A stretch of 64,000 nt of DNA from Thermococcus sp. (lineage in GTDB: Archaea > Methanobacteriota_B > Thermococci > Thermococcales > Thermococcaceae), in contig JALTBN010000027.1 in NCBI GenBank assembly GCA_027075325.1, positions 62,001 to 126,000 of the forward strand, written 5' to 3'. Positions 53,996 to 62,478 of the stretch are shown one piece after another. Under the pieces are notes generated by a model, which did not search any database, was not told where the DNA came from, and was given only the letters and a program-made list of their open reading frames with translations. The position numbers and the translations under genes are program-made. The first letter of the stretch is position 1; each line of letters begins with the position of its first letter.

Positions 53996-54283
53996 TTATA
54001 AACCTTCCTTTCCGGGGCCCTTAGGACCCCTGACGTAGCGCAGGAGCCAGACTAAATCCTCTTTCCGGAAGGTTATCCTCTCCAGGACTCTTACGTCTTC
54101 GTCCTCAAGGACGTTGGCATATATCCAGAGGAATACGGGGTCGCTCTCACTCCCCACGTGCAGGTTGCGGTAGAGGAGGTCAACGGTCCCGTCGCCGTTG
54201 TTTTTAACCGACACCGCCTTCCAGGTCTCCAGGCTTACCTCCCCCTTCTCGTCGAGGATATCTATGATGTGTTTAACTTCCAT
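53996..54283 (-). CDS. Small conserved protein in the S19e-PDCD5 operon
   Basis: A 95-residue protein starting MEVKHIIDILDEKGEVSLETW. It has mixed alpha/beta character, two basic ends and no known motif. ATG 54283 lies after GGTGG, only 15 bases behind the PDCD5 stop, so it is the last gene of the YhbY-S19e-PDCD5 unit. A role in translation or nucleic acid binding is likely by context only. Its 3' end reaches into the TFB promoter. Confidence 0.75.
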   Translation of the reverse strand: MEVKHIIDILDEKGEVSLETWKAVSVKNNGDGTVDLLYRNLHVGSESDPVFLWIYANVLEDEDVRVLERITFRKEDLVWLLRYVRGPKGPGKEGL

Positions 54284-54298
54284 GTATCCATCCACCCG

Positions 54299-54637
54299 CT
54301 ACCATTTGATCTTGAACTCACGCCTGGTTCGGGCATCTATCTGAGCGAGTATCCTCTTGAGCTTCCCGTCATCGATGGGCTCCCTGACCTGCCCGGCTTG
54401 GTAAAGCTGCACCAGAACCAGCTCAACCTGTCTCGCAAGTTCGGGCTTTACGAGCTTAACCCTTCCAAGTCTCTCCCGAGCTTCGGGGGTTAGGATCCTC
54501 CTCATTATGGCGTCGAGCTGGGCCTCAAGCTCCATCTCCTGCTTCATTGCCTCTTCCTGGGCTTTCTGCTCCTCAAGGTATTTCTTCTGGAGTTCCATAA
54601 ACTTCCTTTTTCTAATCTCCTCTATGTCCTCGGCCAT
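54299..54637 (-). CDS. PDCD5/TFAR19-family DNA-binding protein
   Basis: A 112-residue helical, charged protein. MAEDIEEIRKRKFMELQKKY and LTPEARERLGRVKLVKPELA and EPIDDGKLKRILAQI are the family signature. Archaeal members bind DNA or assist protein folding; the human relative is PDCD5. GGAGGTGGGAGC precedes the ATG. It sits in a small operon downstream of ribosomal protein S19e, an arrangement common in archaea. Confidence 0.92.
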   Translation of the reverse strand: MAEDIEEIRKRKFMELQKKYLEEQKAQEEAMKQEMELEAQLDAIMRRILTPEARERLGRVKLVKPELARQVELVLVQLYQAGQVREPIDDGKLKRILAQIDARTRREFKIKW

Positions 54638-54744
54638 GCTCCCACCTCCGGTGTAACCTCTGAATTCCGGTTAAAAATGTATTGGGGTTTAAATGCGGGA
54701 TTCAATAGAGAAAAGCAAATATTAATTTAGGGAGAGAGTGGAGC

Positions 54745-55197
54745 TCAGTACTTCTTGAGCTCCGGAAGCTGCTCTTCAAGCTCCTTCTTGAGTTCGGTGG
54801 CTATCCTGTCGAGGAAGCTCCTGCCCTGAGGGGTAACCACCCTTCCCTCACCCAGAACCTTCTGGACGAAGCCGGCCTGTTCAAGCTGCTGAAGGGCTTT
54901 CCTGATGATGCTTCCGCCGGCCTTGTAGAAGTGCTCCGGGGCGTGTCCGCGGTTCTTCCTGCCGCCGTACCAGGTCCTGAGCCTCTCTATCCCAACGGGC
55001 CCATCAACGTAGACCTTTCTGAGGAGGCTTGCCGCCCTGTAGTACCACCAGTCATCCTGCTCTGGAATTCTCTCCTTGTGTCTTCCGGTCTTAACGTAGA
55101 GCGCCCATTCAGGCGGTTTTATTGCTTCGACCTCTTTAAGAGCCTTTGCAGCCCTCTCAACGAGCAAATCACCGGGAACATCATAAACCGTTGCCAC
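54745..55197 (-). CDS. rps19e: 30S ribosomal protein S19e
   Basis: A 150-residue small-subunit protein specific to archaea and eukaryotes. [38 protein letters not shown] and [23 protein letters not shown] are the conserved blocks. GTG 55197 gives the expected MATVYDV start and lies eight bases after GGGAGG; a TTG at 55203 is possible but less likely. It overlaps the YhbY stop region. Confidence 0.95.
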   Translation of the reverse strand: MATVYDVPGDLLVERAAKALKEVEAIKPPEWALYVKTGRHKERIPEQDDWWYYRAASLLRKVYVDGPVGIERLRTWYGGRKNRGHAPEHFYKAGGSIIRKALQQLEQAGFVQKVLGEGRVVTPQGRSFLDRIATELKKELEEQLPELKKY

Positions 55198-55199
55198 GT

Positions 55200-55616
55200 T
55201 CAATCCCTCCCTTTCTTAAACTTCCTTCTGAAGTTAGCGATGTCGAGCTTGACCTTACGAACGGGCCTCTCCTCCCGCTTCTCCTTCGAAAGCTCCTTTC
55301 TCCGGAGCTTCCTTAAATACTTTTCCCAGCCTTCCCTCGGTTTGAACAATATAAACCTTTTGCCGCGCACGTCTATGAGTTCACTGTCGGTGAGCTCCGC
55401 AACCTTCTCGGCGAGTGCCTTCCTGTCGAGATCCGTGCTTATTAGGGCCCCTTTCCTTATTTCAACCTTCAGGATACCGTCCTTTTCAAGCTGGGTCTTT
55501 ATCTCCTCAATGACCCCGTCATCGAGACCTTTCTTCCCTACCCACGCTCGCGGGGGAATGTCGTAGTATCTCGCCCGTATTACCCTTCTCACCTTTCCAG
55601 GCAAACGATCCTTCAT
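55200..55616 (-). CDS. YhbY/CRM-domain RNA-binding protein
   Basis: A 138-residue basic protein. The segment [28 protein letters not shown] and [15 protein letters not shown] is a CRM/YhbY-like RNA-binding core, though the usual GxxG loop is altered, followed by a very basic tail ([19 protein letters not shown]). Likely binds rRNA in ribosome assembly, which fits its operon with S19e. ATG 55616 follows AAAGGTGAGAGAT; an in-frame GTG nine bases earlier is part of the binding site. Confidence 0.78.
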   Translation of the reverse strand: MKDRLPGKVRRVIRARYYDIPPRAWVGKKGLDDGVIEEIKTQLEKDGILKVEIRKGALISTDLDRKALAEKVAELTDSELIDVRGKRFILFKPREGWEKYLRKLRRKELSKEKREERPVRKVKLDIANFRRKFKKGRD

Positions 55617-55746
55617 ATCTCTCACCTTTTGGCCACTGCGGGAAGGCCTTTAAAAACCTTGGCCTCTTCGATAACATCATCCATAATCTGTGAAACTGAA
55701 CGAAATCCGTTTAACCTCCGTTCCGAAGGTTTGGTAAGTGAGGAAA

Positions 55747-56523
55747 ATGCAGATTTTGACCATTCAAGGAGGGCGCTTTTTAAAAAGCGGGGCCCGCCGC
55801 CTCGTCGAGAATGCCCTTAAAAATGTTGAGATCATAGAGAACTCGCTGGTATTTTCCGAGCCTGTCAAAGCTGAGTACGGCTTATTTAAAGCATCAAGCT
55901 CCGTTATTCTTGGCCCTAAAGTCGGAAACCGCTGGTCTGGTTATTACACATCGGGATGGCTCTTTAACACGGCGAGGGCGTTTCTACCGGCAAGGAAAGT
56001 TGAATCCTCCGAATTGCCCCTCATTCCAGCGAGATACCGCATAGAAATTGACATCCCGGGTTCTGGGATTATGGAGCTCCCAGGATATCGGCTTGAAAAC
56101 GGTGTCGTTTTCCTTTACATCACCCCAAGTTACAGCTTCAATTTCCCGGTGAAGTCCCTCACCATCGGAGACCCTGAAAACTATGTCCAGTTATCCATCA
56201 CCCCTTCCGAAGCAGGTTTTGATGGCAGGGTAATCTTTAGCCTCAGAAAAACTGAGGGCGTGGGGGTTAGGGTGAGGGGAAAGGCTGTGGAGGATATAAT
56301 CTTTCTCGGGGATGAGCCCGGAGGGTTTTCATACAGCTTCATGGACGAACCGGTTCTCGTAGTATCCCACGAAAAGGTTATCAGCCCGCAGGATCTCCAA
56401 AAGGCCCTGGGCGTAACATCAACCTTAAGCGGTCATGGGGACTTTACCCTCCAGCTTTCTATGGGGAGAAAGAAAAAAGAGGTGGAATTCTCAGTAGAAC
56501 TGCCCCAGGGGGGGCATGCTTAA
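55747..56523 (+). CDS. Soluble beta-rich protein of unknown function
   Basis: About 258 residues with no signal peptide or membrane segment. MQILTIQGGRFLKSGARRLV and SLVFSEPVKAEYGLFKAS begin a strand-rich protein with SVILGPKVGNRW and VVSHEKVISPQDLQKALG. No family recognised. A GTTTAACC TATA element near 55709-55716 and GTGAGG before ATG 55747 support expression. Followed after 33 bases by a PP-loop ATPase gene on the same strand. Confidence 0.72.
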   Translation: MQILTIQGGRFLKSGARRLVENALKNVEIIENSLVFSEPVKAEYGLFKASSSVILGPKVGNRWSGYYTSGWLFNTARAFLPARKVESSELPLIPARYRIEIDIPGSGIMELPGYRLENGVVFLYITPSYSFNFPVKSLTIGDPENYVQLSITPSEAGFDGRVIFSLRKTEGVGVRVRGKAVEDIIFLGDEPGGFSYSFMDEPVLVVSHEKVISPQDLQKALGVTSTLSGHGDFTLQLSMGRKKKEVEFSVELPQGGHA

Positions 56524-56556
56524 AAGTCCAAGTCGGGAACAGTGACCGGTGGTGGG

Positions 56557-57168
56557 ATGCAGGTTTACCATCTCTACTCCGGCGGCAAGGATTCCAGCCT
56601 AAGCGCATGGATTCTGGAGAGGATGGGTTACTCCGTCGAGCTCGTCACTGTGAACTTCGGCATCCTTGACAGCTGGAAATACGCGAAAGAAACGGCGGAG
56701 AAGCTTGGCTTTAGACACAGGGTTCTTTACCTGTCCCAGGATATTATTGAAAAGGCCGCGGAGATAGCCATCAAGGACGGCCACCCAAACAACGCCATAC
56801 AGTTCATCCACGAGAGGGCTTTGGAGGCGCTCGCTTCTCTCCCGGAGGTTGAGAGGGTAAGCGACGGCACCAGGAGAGACGATAGGGTCCCGCTTCTTGA
56901 TCTGCCAAAATCCCGCTCGCTGGAAGACCGCTTTAACGTGGCCTACATAAGGCCCCTCCTCGGCCTCGGCTACAAGACGATTAGAGAACTCACTGAGAGG
57001 CTCTTCGTCGTTGAAATCCGCGAAAGTGAGCAACTTGAAAAGGCCGACTATGAAGTAGAGCTGAGACACCTTCTCCGCGAGGAGGGGATCGACCTGCTCA
57101 CAATATTCCCAAAGAGCCATTACCAGTCGAGAGTCGTGGGGTGGAGGGGTGAAGGCCGCTATGATTGA
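56557..57168 (+). CDS. PP-loop ATP pyrophosphatase (asparagine synthase/tRNA-thiolase type)
   Basis: About 203 residues. YHLYSGGKDSSLSAWIL is the PP-loop SGGxDS that activates a substrate by adenylation, and SDGTRRDDRVPLLDLPKSRSLEDR follows. No Cys pairs for thiolation are seen. Possible tRNA or RNA-modifying or amide-forming enzyme. ATG 56557 is preceded by GGTGGTGGG. Its end overlaps the AlkA gene start by eight bases, so the two are coupled. Confidence 0.8.
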   Translation: MQVYHLYSGGKDSSLSAWILERMGYSVELVTVNFGILDSWKYAKETAEKLGFRHRVLYLSQDIIEKAAEIAIKDGHPNNAIQFIHERALEALASLPEVERVSDGTRRDDRVPLLDLPKSRSLEDRFNVAYIRPLLGLGYKTIRELTERLFVVEIRESEQLEKADYEVELRHLLREEGIDLLTIFPKSHYQSRVVGWRGEGRYD

Positions 57169-57985
57169 CCTCACGAAAACCGCCCGCGAGATGATACGCA
57201 ATAACACCTGGAAGTTTGAGGACGGGAAGTTCTACCAGGCGTTCCGGAACGGCGTTGCCGGCTACGACGGGGAAAACTTCCTCTTCCCGGATTCGTGGAC
57301 AAAGCGAGAGATAAAGGAAGGGAAGGAGAAGCTCTCCTTCATCCTCGGCCTCGACACGGATTTAAACTCCTTCTACGCGGAGATAAGCGATTCACCCTTC
57401 GCGTTCCTGGCAGAGGAGTTTCGGGGTCTGACTGTGCCAGCCTCGCCAAGTCCGTACCAGGCTCTGGTGGAGGTCATAGCACAGCAGCAGGTGAGCTTTG
57501 ACTTCGCCCAGAGGACGATTGCGAACCTCGTGAGGCTCGCTGGAAAGCGGGTTGGTGAGGTCTACACCTTCCCCACTCCGGAGGAGATAGCTCGGCTGGA
57601 CGAGAAAAAGCTCAGGGAGGCGAAACTTGGCTACCGCGCCCAGTACATAAAGAATCTAACAGCGCTTTACCTTGAGGGAAAGCTTAACCTCGACCTGTGG
57701 GATTGGAGCGTTGAGGATGCCATAAAGTACCTGACGAAGTTCAGGGGGATAGGAAAGTGGACGGCGGAGCTTTTCCTTGCCTACGGCCTGAGGAAGAACA
57801 CCTATCCCGCCGGAGACCTTGGACTTAGAAGGGGGATAGCGAAGATTTTTGGCAAGAAGGTGAAAGAGGTAAAAGAGAAGGATGTGCGGGAGGTAATCGA
57901 GCCCTACGGGAAGTGGAAGGGTTTGCTGGCCTTTTACGTGACCTGCTACGACAGGAAAACGGAGCTGGAGAGGAAGAGAAGATGA
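57161..57985 (+). CDS. alkA: DNA-3-methyladenine glycosylase, AlkA type
   Basis: Removes alkylated bases such as 3-methyladenine or hypoxanthine. The 274 residues contain a helix-hairpin-helix LTKFRGIGKWTAELFLAYGL and the catalytic Asp in PAGDLGLRRGI of HhH-GPD glycosylases, after an AlkA-like N-terminal domain. There is no Cys cluster, so it is not an EndoIII-type enzyme. ATG 57161 follows GGTGAAGGC. The next gene overlaps its end (ATGA). Confidence 0.88.
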   Translation: MIDLTKTAREMIRNNTWKFEDGKFYQAFRNGVAGYDGENFLFPDSWTKREIKEGKEKLSFILGLDTDLNSFYAEISDSPFAFLAEEFRGLTVPASPSPYQALVEVIAQQQVSFDFAQRTIANLVRLAGKRVGEVYTFPTPEEIARLDEKKLREAKLGYRAQYIKNLTALYLEGKLNLDLWDWSVEDAIKYLTKFRGIGKWTAELFLAYGLRKNTYPAGDLGLRRGIAKIFGKKVKEVKEKDVREVIEPYGKWKGLLAFYVTCYDRKTELERKRR

Positions 57986-58314
57986 GCGAGGTAATCATAG
58001 TCCTGCCAAAGGAGAGGTTCAAAGCCCTCAAGGGCAAAGATATGAATGCCCTTCTCAGGGAAAACCTGCCAAAGGCCGAGGAGACCCTTATGGCCGAGCG
58101 GGAGGAGGTTCTCCGCGAGAAGATTGGAAAACTTGAGGAAAAGCTCCGGGAGATGGAGGGCAAAATCGAAGAGCTTAGGGAGTTCTATGAAAATGCCCTA
58201 AAGGACAAGGAATTCATGATGGCGGAGCGCGATAGGCTCAGGAAGGAGAACGCCGAGCTGAGGGCAAAGTTCGAGGAAAAGAGGCGTGAGCTGGATAAAG
58301 TTCACGGATCGTGA
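57982..58314 (+). CDS. Coiled-coil protein, partner of the RHH gene
   Basis: A 110-residue protein. MSEVIIVLPKERFKALKGKD begins with a strand, followed by a long charged coiled coil with heptads (REKIGKLEEKLREMEGKIEE). The start overlaps the AlkA stop by four bases (ATGA). No known family. It precedes a ribbon-helix-helix/coiled-coil gene by 27 bases, and both may form a complex. Confidence 0.75.
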   Translation: MSEVIIVLPKERFKALKGKDMNALLRENLPKAEETLMAEREEVLREKIGKLEEKLREMEGKIEELREFYENALKDKEFMMAERDRLRKENAELRAKFEEKRRELDKVHGS

Positions 58315-58341
58315 ACGAATCGTTCATGGAGTGTGAACGAA
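58311..58341. promoter_or_regulatory. GTGAACGAA repeats between the coiled-coil and RHH genes
   Basis: GTGAACGAA occurs at 58311-58319 and again at 58333-58341. The first copy forms a palindrome TGAACGA-A-TCGTTCA with the bases up to 58326, and a TTCACGGATCGTGAA palindrome overlaps upstream. It includes the stop of one gene and the leader of the next. Confidence 0.45.
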
Positions 58342-58737
58342 ATGAAGCTCATCATCAAACCCGAAAAGGGCTTCGGGAATATTGAAGTCGAGCTGGATGA
58401 GGAACTCGCGGGGGAAATCGAGAGGCTGAGCGAGAGGTACGGCGTTTCTGTTGAGAGAGTAATCAAGACAGCCCTCACAGGGGAGTTTAGGAAACCCCAA
58501 GGCGACCTTGAGGAGCTGGAGGGAAGGGCGCGGGAACTGGAAAAACGGGTGTGGGAGCTTGAGAGGGAGTACGCGCCGCTCCGCTTCAAGGCCTACGGGC
58601 TGAGCGAGGACAACAAGATCCTCGCCATCGAGCTGTCCGGCTTAGTGGCGGAGAACAGCCAGCTCAAGCGGTTCTTGAGGCTCAGACCGGAGAGGAACCT
58701 CGAGCTGAGAAAGCTTATATCCTATTATATGAAATAG
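58342..58737 (+). CDS. Ribbon-helix-helix-like protein with coiled coil
   Basis: About 131 residues. MKLIIKPEKGFGNIEVELDE is a strand, then ELAGEIERLSERYG and SVERVIKTALTGEF form two helices, the pattern of ribbon-helix-helix DNA-binding domains. Residues of about 55-75 continue as a coiled coil (LEELEGRARELEKRVWELER). ATG 58342 lies nine bases into a repeated GTGAACGAA motif, which may be its own operator. The TATA box of the following guide RNA lies inside its last codons. Confidence 0.72.
   Translation: MKLIIKPEKGFGNIEVELDEELAGEIERLSERYGVSVERVIKTALTGEFRKPQGDLEELEGRARELEKRVWELEREYAPLRFKAYGLSEDNKILAIELSGLVAENSQLKRFLRLRPERNLELRKLISYYMK
58713..58720 (+). promoter_or_regulatory. TATA box for the tandem C/D RNAs
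   Basis: GCTTATAT within the last codons of the RHH gene, with GAGAAA upstream. Transcription would start near 58740, at the 5' end of the first RNA. Confidence 0.5.
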
Positions 58738-58739
58738 CC

Positions 58740-58800
58740 CACGCGGATGATGAGAGCGAATTGCGCGGATCTGTGAAGAGAAGCACCCTCTGACGCCGTC
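58740..58800 (+). ncRNA. C/D-box guide RNA candidate (first of tandem)
   Basis: Box C ATGATGA (58747-58753) and box D CTGA (58790-58793) are perfect, framed by a GCG/CGC stem with the one-base offset expected of a K-turn. An internal C' GTGAAGA (58773-58779) has one mismatch; the D' box is not clear. The last guide (58780-58789) would direct methylation of the U in AGGGUGCUUC. Target not assigned. Confidence 0.62.
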
Positions 58801-58802
58801 CC

Positions 58803-58871
58803 GGCGGGCCGTGACGATTCCAAGACGGGCTGAGCAGAGCGATGACGTGCCCTATGAGCGCCGAGCCCGCC
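58803..58871 (+). ncRNA. C/D-box guide RNA candidate (second of tandem)
   Basis: A 7-base-pair stem GGCGGGC/GCCCGCC encloses box C GTGACGA (58811-58817), a 12-base guide, D' CTGA (58830-58833), a five-base spacer, C' GCGATGA (58839-58845) and D CCGA (58861-58864). The D' guide is complementary over its last nine bases to CCCGUCUUG, a highly conserved stretch of large-subunit rRNA as I recall it (followed by AAACACGG), with the methylated base at its U. This supports a real function. Confidence 0.7.
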
Positions 58872-58910
58872 CGGGACGTGAGAAACAACGTTGGAAGAAC
58901 GGTGATGAAT

Positions 58911-59444
58911 ATGATCATAGCGATAACCGGGACTCCTGGGGTAGGCAAGACGACCGTCTCAAAGCTCCTCGCGGAGAGGCTGAAATACGGCTATGTGAAC
59001 CTTAGAGACTACGCGCTTGAGAAGGGCCTCGGAGAGATGAAAGGCGAGGAGCTGGAGCTGGACGTTGATGAGCTGGCCGAGAACTTCGCCAGGGACTTCA
59101 GCGGTAAGGACGTTGTCGTTGACAGCCACCTCGCCCACTTCATGCCCGCCGACCTCGTGGTCGTCCTGAGGGCTCACCCAAGACTCGTAGGGAAACGACT
59201 GAAAGCGAGGGGCTATTCAAGGGAGAAGCTCGGAGAGAACGTCGAGGCCGAACTGGTCGACGTCATCCTCGTGGAGGCCCTCGAAGAGAACGAGAACGTG
59301 ATCGAGGTTGACACGACAGGAAAGACTCCAGAGAACGTGGTTGAGGAGATACTGGGCCTCATTGAGCGGGGAGTTAGGAGAAGGGTTGGCGTCGTTAACT
59401 GGAGCGAGGTTTACGACGAGGTGGTTCCCTACCTACGCCTTTGA
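58911..59444 (+). CDS. Fap7/hCINAP-type adenylate kinase (AK6)
   Basis: A 177-residue P-loop NMP kinase with GTPGVGKTT at residues 7-15. [19 protein letters not shown] and [19 protein letters not shown] are family blocks. Archaeal and eukaryotic members bind ribosomal proteins and help in the last step of small-subunit maturation. GGTGAT lies four bases before ATG 58911; upstream in-frame ATGs fall within the guide RNA. It is convergent with nob1, with a 16-base overlap. Confidence 0.92.
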   Translation: MIIAITGTPGVGKTTVSKLLAERLKYGYVNLRDYALEKGLGEMKGEELELDVDELAENFARDFSGKDVVVDSHLAHFMPADLVVVLRAHPRLVGKRLKARGYSREKLGENVEAELVDVILVEALEENENVIEVDTTGKTPENVVEEILGLIERGVRRRVGVVNWSEVYDEVVPYLRL

Positions 59445-59929
59445 CGCTTCTTCTTCCTTGGAATCAGCCTCACGGGGCTTCCGCAGTCCGGGCAGATTCC
59501 CTCTGGCGGCATCTCCTCGAATTTCTTCCCGCAGCCGATGCAGACGTAGTTCCAGCGAATGACGCGCTTTATACCGCGCTTTAGCGTTCTGAACTCTATT
59601 CCGAGAGTTTTGGCTATGTTCTGCAGGTTGTAGTCGTCGGTAAAGAGGATTCCATTAAGCTCGTAAGCCAGCGCAAGAATTTCTAAGTCGGCCTCGCTCA
59701 GCTCGCTCAGCTCGCCCGTTCTCCTCGCGGCGTCTTTAACGGCCTCGATGCTCTCCCGCGATGGAACTAAAACCCTGACCTTTCCCGCGCTAATTAAACC
59801 CTCCAAGAACAGTCTCGACTCGGGGTCCTTCACCTCTTCAACGACCCTAGGCGTTGTAACACCCTCGATGTCCGCCCCCTGGATGAATATTGCGGCGTCG
59901 ATTACTCTGATTTTTCCATCTTCTCCCAT
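59429..59929 (-). CDS. nob1: Endonuclease Nob1 (PIN domain, zinc ribbon)
   Basis: Cuts the 3' end of pre-16S rRNA during small-subunit maturation. About 166 residues: a PIN domain with [24 protein letters not shown] and [14 protein letters not shown], carrying the catalytic Asp residues, then the zinc ribbon CIGCGKKF and CPDCGSPV and a basic tail. ATG 59929 follows AAGGTTTGACC; an open frame to 60004 overlaps the pxpA start region. It is convergent with and overlaps the Fap7-like gene, its known functional partner in eukaryotes. Confidence 0.93.
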   Translation of the reverse strand: MGEDGKIRVIDAAIFIQGADIEGVTTPRVVEEVKDPESRLFLEGLISAGKVRVLVPSRESIEAVKDAARRTGELSELSEADLEILALAYELNGILFTDDYNLQNIAKTLGIEFRTLKRGIKRVIRWNYVCIGCGKKFEEMPPEGICPDCGSPVRLIPRKKKRQRRR

Positions 59930-59987
59930 GGTCAAACCTTGGAGAAACCCTTTTTTAGATTTCCGTCGAAAGGAAAGCGGTGGTGGC

Positions 59988-60755
59988 ATGAAGGTTGACC
60001 TCAACTCTGATTTGGGAGAGAGCTTCGGTCGCTACAAGCTCGGCCTCGATGAGGAGGTTATGGAGTACATCACGAGCGCCAACGTTGCGACCGGCTGGCA
60101 CGCCGGAGACCCTCTCGTCATGAGGAAGACCGTAAGGCTCGCGAAGGAGAACGGCGTCGCCGTCGGGGCCCACCCTGGCTACCCAGACCTTCTCGGCTTC
60201 GGCAGGAGGTATATGAAGCTTTCCAGCGAAGAGGCAAGGAACTACATCCTCTATCAGATTGGAGCGCTTTACGCTTTTGTTAAGGCCGAAAATCTCGAAC
60301 TCCAGCATGTTAAGCCCCACGGTGCCCTGTACAACGCCCTCGTTAGGGAGGAAGAGCTCGCGAGGGCGGTCCTTGAAGGAATAGCGGATTTTGACAGGAG
60401 GCTCATCTTCGTAACCCTCTCCGGCTCAAGGCCGGCCGAGATGGCGGAGGAGATGGGTGTCAAGGTGGCTCACGAGGTCTTTGCCGACCGTGCTTACAAC
60501 CCGGACGGAACGCTCGTTCCCCGCTCGAAACCTGGGGCGGTGATACACGAGGAGGACGAAATAGCGGAGCGCGTGATTTCGATGGTCAAAGATGGAGGGG
60601 TTAAGGCGATAAACGGTGAGTGGGTGGAGCTGAAGGTTGACACCATCTGCGTCCACGGGGACAACCCTAAGGCGGTCGAGATAGCGGCCCACGTGAGGAG
60701 GGCCCTTGAGGATGAGGGAGTGAAGGTAGTGCCGATGAGGGAGATAGTGCGGTGA
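59988..60755 (+). CDS. pxpA: 5-oxoprolinase subunit PxpA (LamB/YcsF family)
   Basis: Part of the ATP-dependent 5-oxoprolinase that opens 5-oxoproline to glutamate. A 255-residue protein with the [16 protein letters not shown] start, [29 protein letters not shown] and CVHGDNP, all signature blocks. ATG 59988 follows GGTGGTGGC. First of the pxpABC operon; the frame extending upstream is antisense to nob1. Confidence 0.95.
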   Translation: MKVDLNSDLGESFGRYKLGLDEEVMEYITSANVATGWHAGDPLVMRKTVRLAKENGVAVGAHPGYPDLLGFGRRYMKLSSEEARNYILYQIGALYAFVKAENLELQHVKPHGALYNALVREEELARAVLEGIADFDRRLIFVTLSGSRPAEMAEEMGVKVAHEVFADRAYNPDGTLVPRSKPGAVIHEEDEIAERVISMVKDGGVKAINGEWVELKVDTICVHGDNPKAVEIAAHVRRALEDEGVKVVPMREIVR

Positions 60756-60760
60756 ACTCC

Positions 60761-61456
60761 ATGAAACCGGAAATAAAGCCCGCTGGCGACTCCGCCCTTC
60801 TCATTTCCTTCGGCGAGGTCATAGACGAGAGAATAAACGCTAGGGTTCATGCAATAGCGCGGGAAATAGAAGATGCGAGCTTCGAATGGCTCGTGGAGGT
60901 GGTGCCGGCCTACTCCTCGCTCCTCGTGGTCTACGATCCTCTCAAAGCCACCTACGCCGAGGTTGAAGCCTCGATAAAGCCCCTGCTGAATGCAAAAGCC
61001 GGAGGTTTTGAGGGCAGGCTCGTCGAGGTTCCCGTCGTTTACGGTGGCCGGTACGGCCCGGACATTGAGTTTGTGGCAGAACACAACGGTCTCACCATTG
61101 ATGATGTCATCGAGATTCACTCAAGGCCGGTTTATCGTGTCTACTTCCTCGGCTTTCTCCCGGGGTTCGCATACCTCGGCGGGATGGACGAGAGGATAGC
61201 GGCGCCCCGTCTGGAGAGGCCCCGCCTCAAAGTGCCTGCCGGCTCCGTGGGAATAGCGGGAAGGCAGACCGGCATCTACCCCCTTGAAAGCCCCGGTGGC
61301 TGGAGGCTCATCGGGAGAACACCGTTGAGGCTTTTCAACCCTGCAAAAGAACCGCCAACCCTTCTCCAGCCAGGTGACAGGGTAAAGTTTGTGCCCATAG
61401 AGGAGAGCGAGTTCAGGGAGCTGTATGAGAAGGAGTGGGGTGAGGGCGTTGATTGA
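60761..61456 (+). CDS. pxpB: 5-oxoprolinase subunit PxpB
   Basis: A 231-residue subunit of 5-oxoprolinase, KipI-like. KPAGDSALLISFGEVI, VYRVYFLGFLPGFAYLGGM and RPRLKVPAGSVGIAGRQTGIYP are typical. GCGGTGA precedes ATG 60761, and the pxpA stop lies just before. PxpB and PxpC together act with PxpA to use ATP for ring opening. Confidence 0.94.
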   Translation: MKPEIKPAGDSALLISFGEVIDERINARVHAIAREIEDASFEWLVEVVPAYSSLLVVYDPLKATYAEVEASIKPLLNAKAGGFEGRLVEVPVVYGGRYGPDIEFVAEHNGLTIDDVIEIHSRPVYRVYFLGFLPGFAYLGGMDERIAAPRLERPRLKVPAGSVGIAGRQTGIYPLESPGGWRLIGRTPLRLFNPAKEPPTLLQPGDRVKFVPIEESEFRELYEKEWGEGVD

Positions 61457-62447
61457 ACTCCTCAAAGTCTCCTCTCTCCTCACAGTTCAGGACTCCGGAA
61501 GGCCCGGCTACAGAAAGCTCGGCGTCCCGGTTTCAGGCTTTATGGACGACTACTCCGCGAGGATAGCCAACTACCTCGCTGGAAACCCCGGAAATACTCC
61601 GCTTTTGGAGTTTCTCCTGACGGGGCCGACGATTAGGTTCAACGCCTCTGCCGTTTTTGCCGTCGCCGGGGAAGTTGATGTTAAGCTCAACGGTGTTCCG
61701 ATCGAACCCTGGGGGAGCTACTGGGCAAAGAGGGGCGATGTTCTTGAGGTCGGAACGTTAAGGAGCGACCTCTACGGCTACATCGCCTTCGCCGGCGGGG
61801 TAAAGTGTGAGAGGCTTTTGGGGAGCTGCTCGGCGTATCCGAAGGCGAATCTCGGAAGGCCTCTAAAAGCAGGCGACCGGCTAAGCCTGGGCTACGCCAT
61901 CCTGGCCGGCAGGGAAGGGCGGTATCTGCCTCCCGAACTCAGACCGGATTATTCGGGCAACAAGAGGGAAATAAGGGTTGTCTTCGGGCCGAACCTGGAG
62001 CACTTCACGGAGGAAGGTATCGAGACCTTCCTGAGCTCGGAGTATACCGTAACTCCGGAGTCAGACAGAATGGGCTACCGCCTTGACGGACCGGCAATAG
62101 AGCATTCCAAAGCGGGAGCAGACATCGTAACCGAACCGCTTACACCTGGAGCCGTTCAGGTTCCCGCCAATGGAAAGCCGATAGTAATGATGCGAGACGC
62201 TCAGACAACCGGCGGCTACGCAAAGATAGCGACGGTGGTAAGCGCCGATTTGCACCTCTTGGCACAGAGCAGACCTGGAACGGGGGTGCGGTTCAGGGCT
62301 GTGGGAGTTGAAGAGGCCCAGGAAATCCTGCGGAGGCGCGAGAAGACGATTGAAGCCATAAAATCCTTTTTGGAAGGAAAAATGAGAGCGTATAAAGTGA
62401 AGATTAGCGGGAAGGAGTTCACGGCCTTCGCGGGAAAGGTTAAATAG
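61452..62447 (+). CDS. pxpC: 5-oxoprolinase subunit PxpC
   Basis: About 331 residues of the KipA/biotin-dependent carboxyltransferase-like family: [18 protein letters not shown] and [18 protein letters not shown] at the N-terminus and [17 protein letters not shown] blocks near [34 protein letters not shown] 61452 overlaps the pxpB stop and follows GGGTGAGGG; GTG 61440 is an alternative. Completes the 5-oxoprolinase set. Confidence 0.92.
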   Translation: MELLKVSSLLTVQDSGRPGYRKLGVPVSGFMDDYSARIANYLAGNPGNTPLLEFLLTGPTIRFNASAVFAVAGEVDVKLNGVPIEPWGSYWAKRGDVLEVGTLRSDLYGYIAFAGGVKCERLLGSCSAYPKANLGRPLKAGDRLSLGYAILAGREGRYLPPELRPDYSGNKREIRVVFGPNLEHFTEEGIETFLSSEYTVTPESDRMGYRLDGPAIEHSKAGADIVTEPLTPGAVQVPANGKPIVMMRDAQTTGGYAKIATVVSADLHLLAQSRPGTGVRFRAVGVEEAQEILRRREKTIEAIKSFLEGKMRAYKVKISGKEFTAFAGKVK

Positions 62448-62478
62448 AGGCCCTCCCCTCCATTCACGGGTGGAAGAA

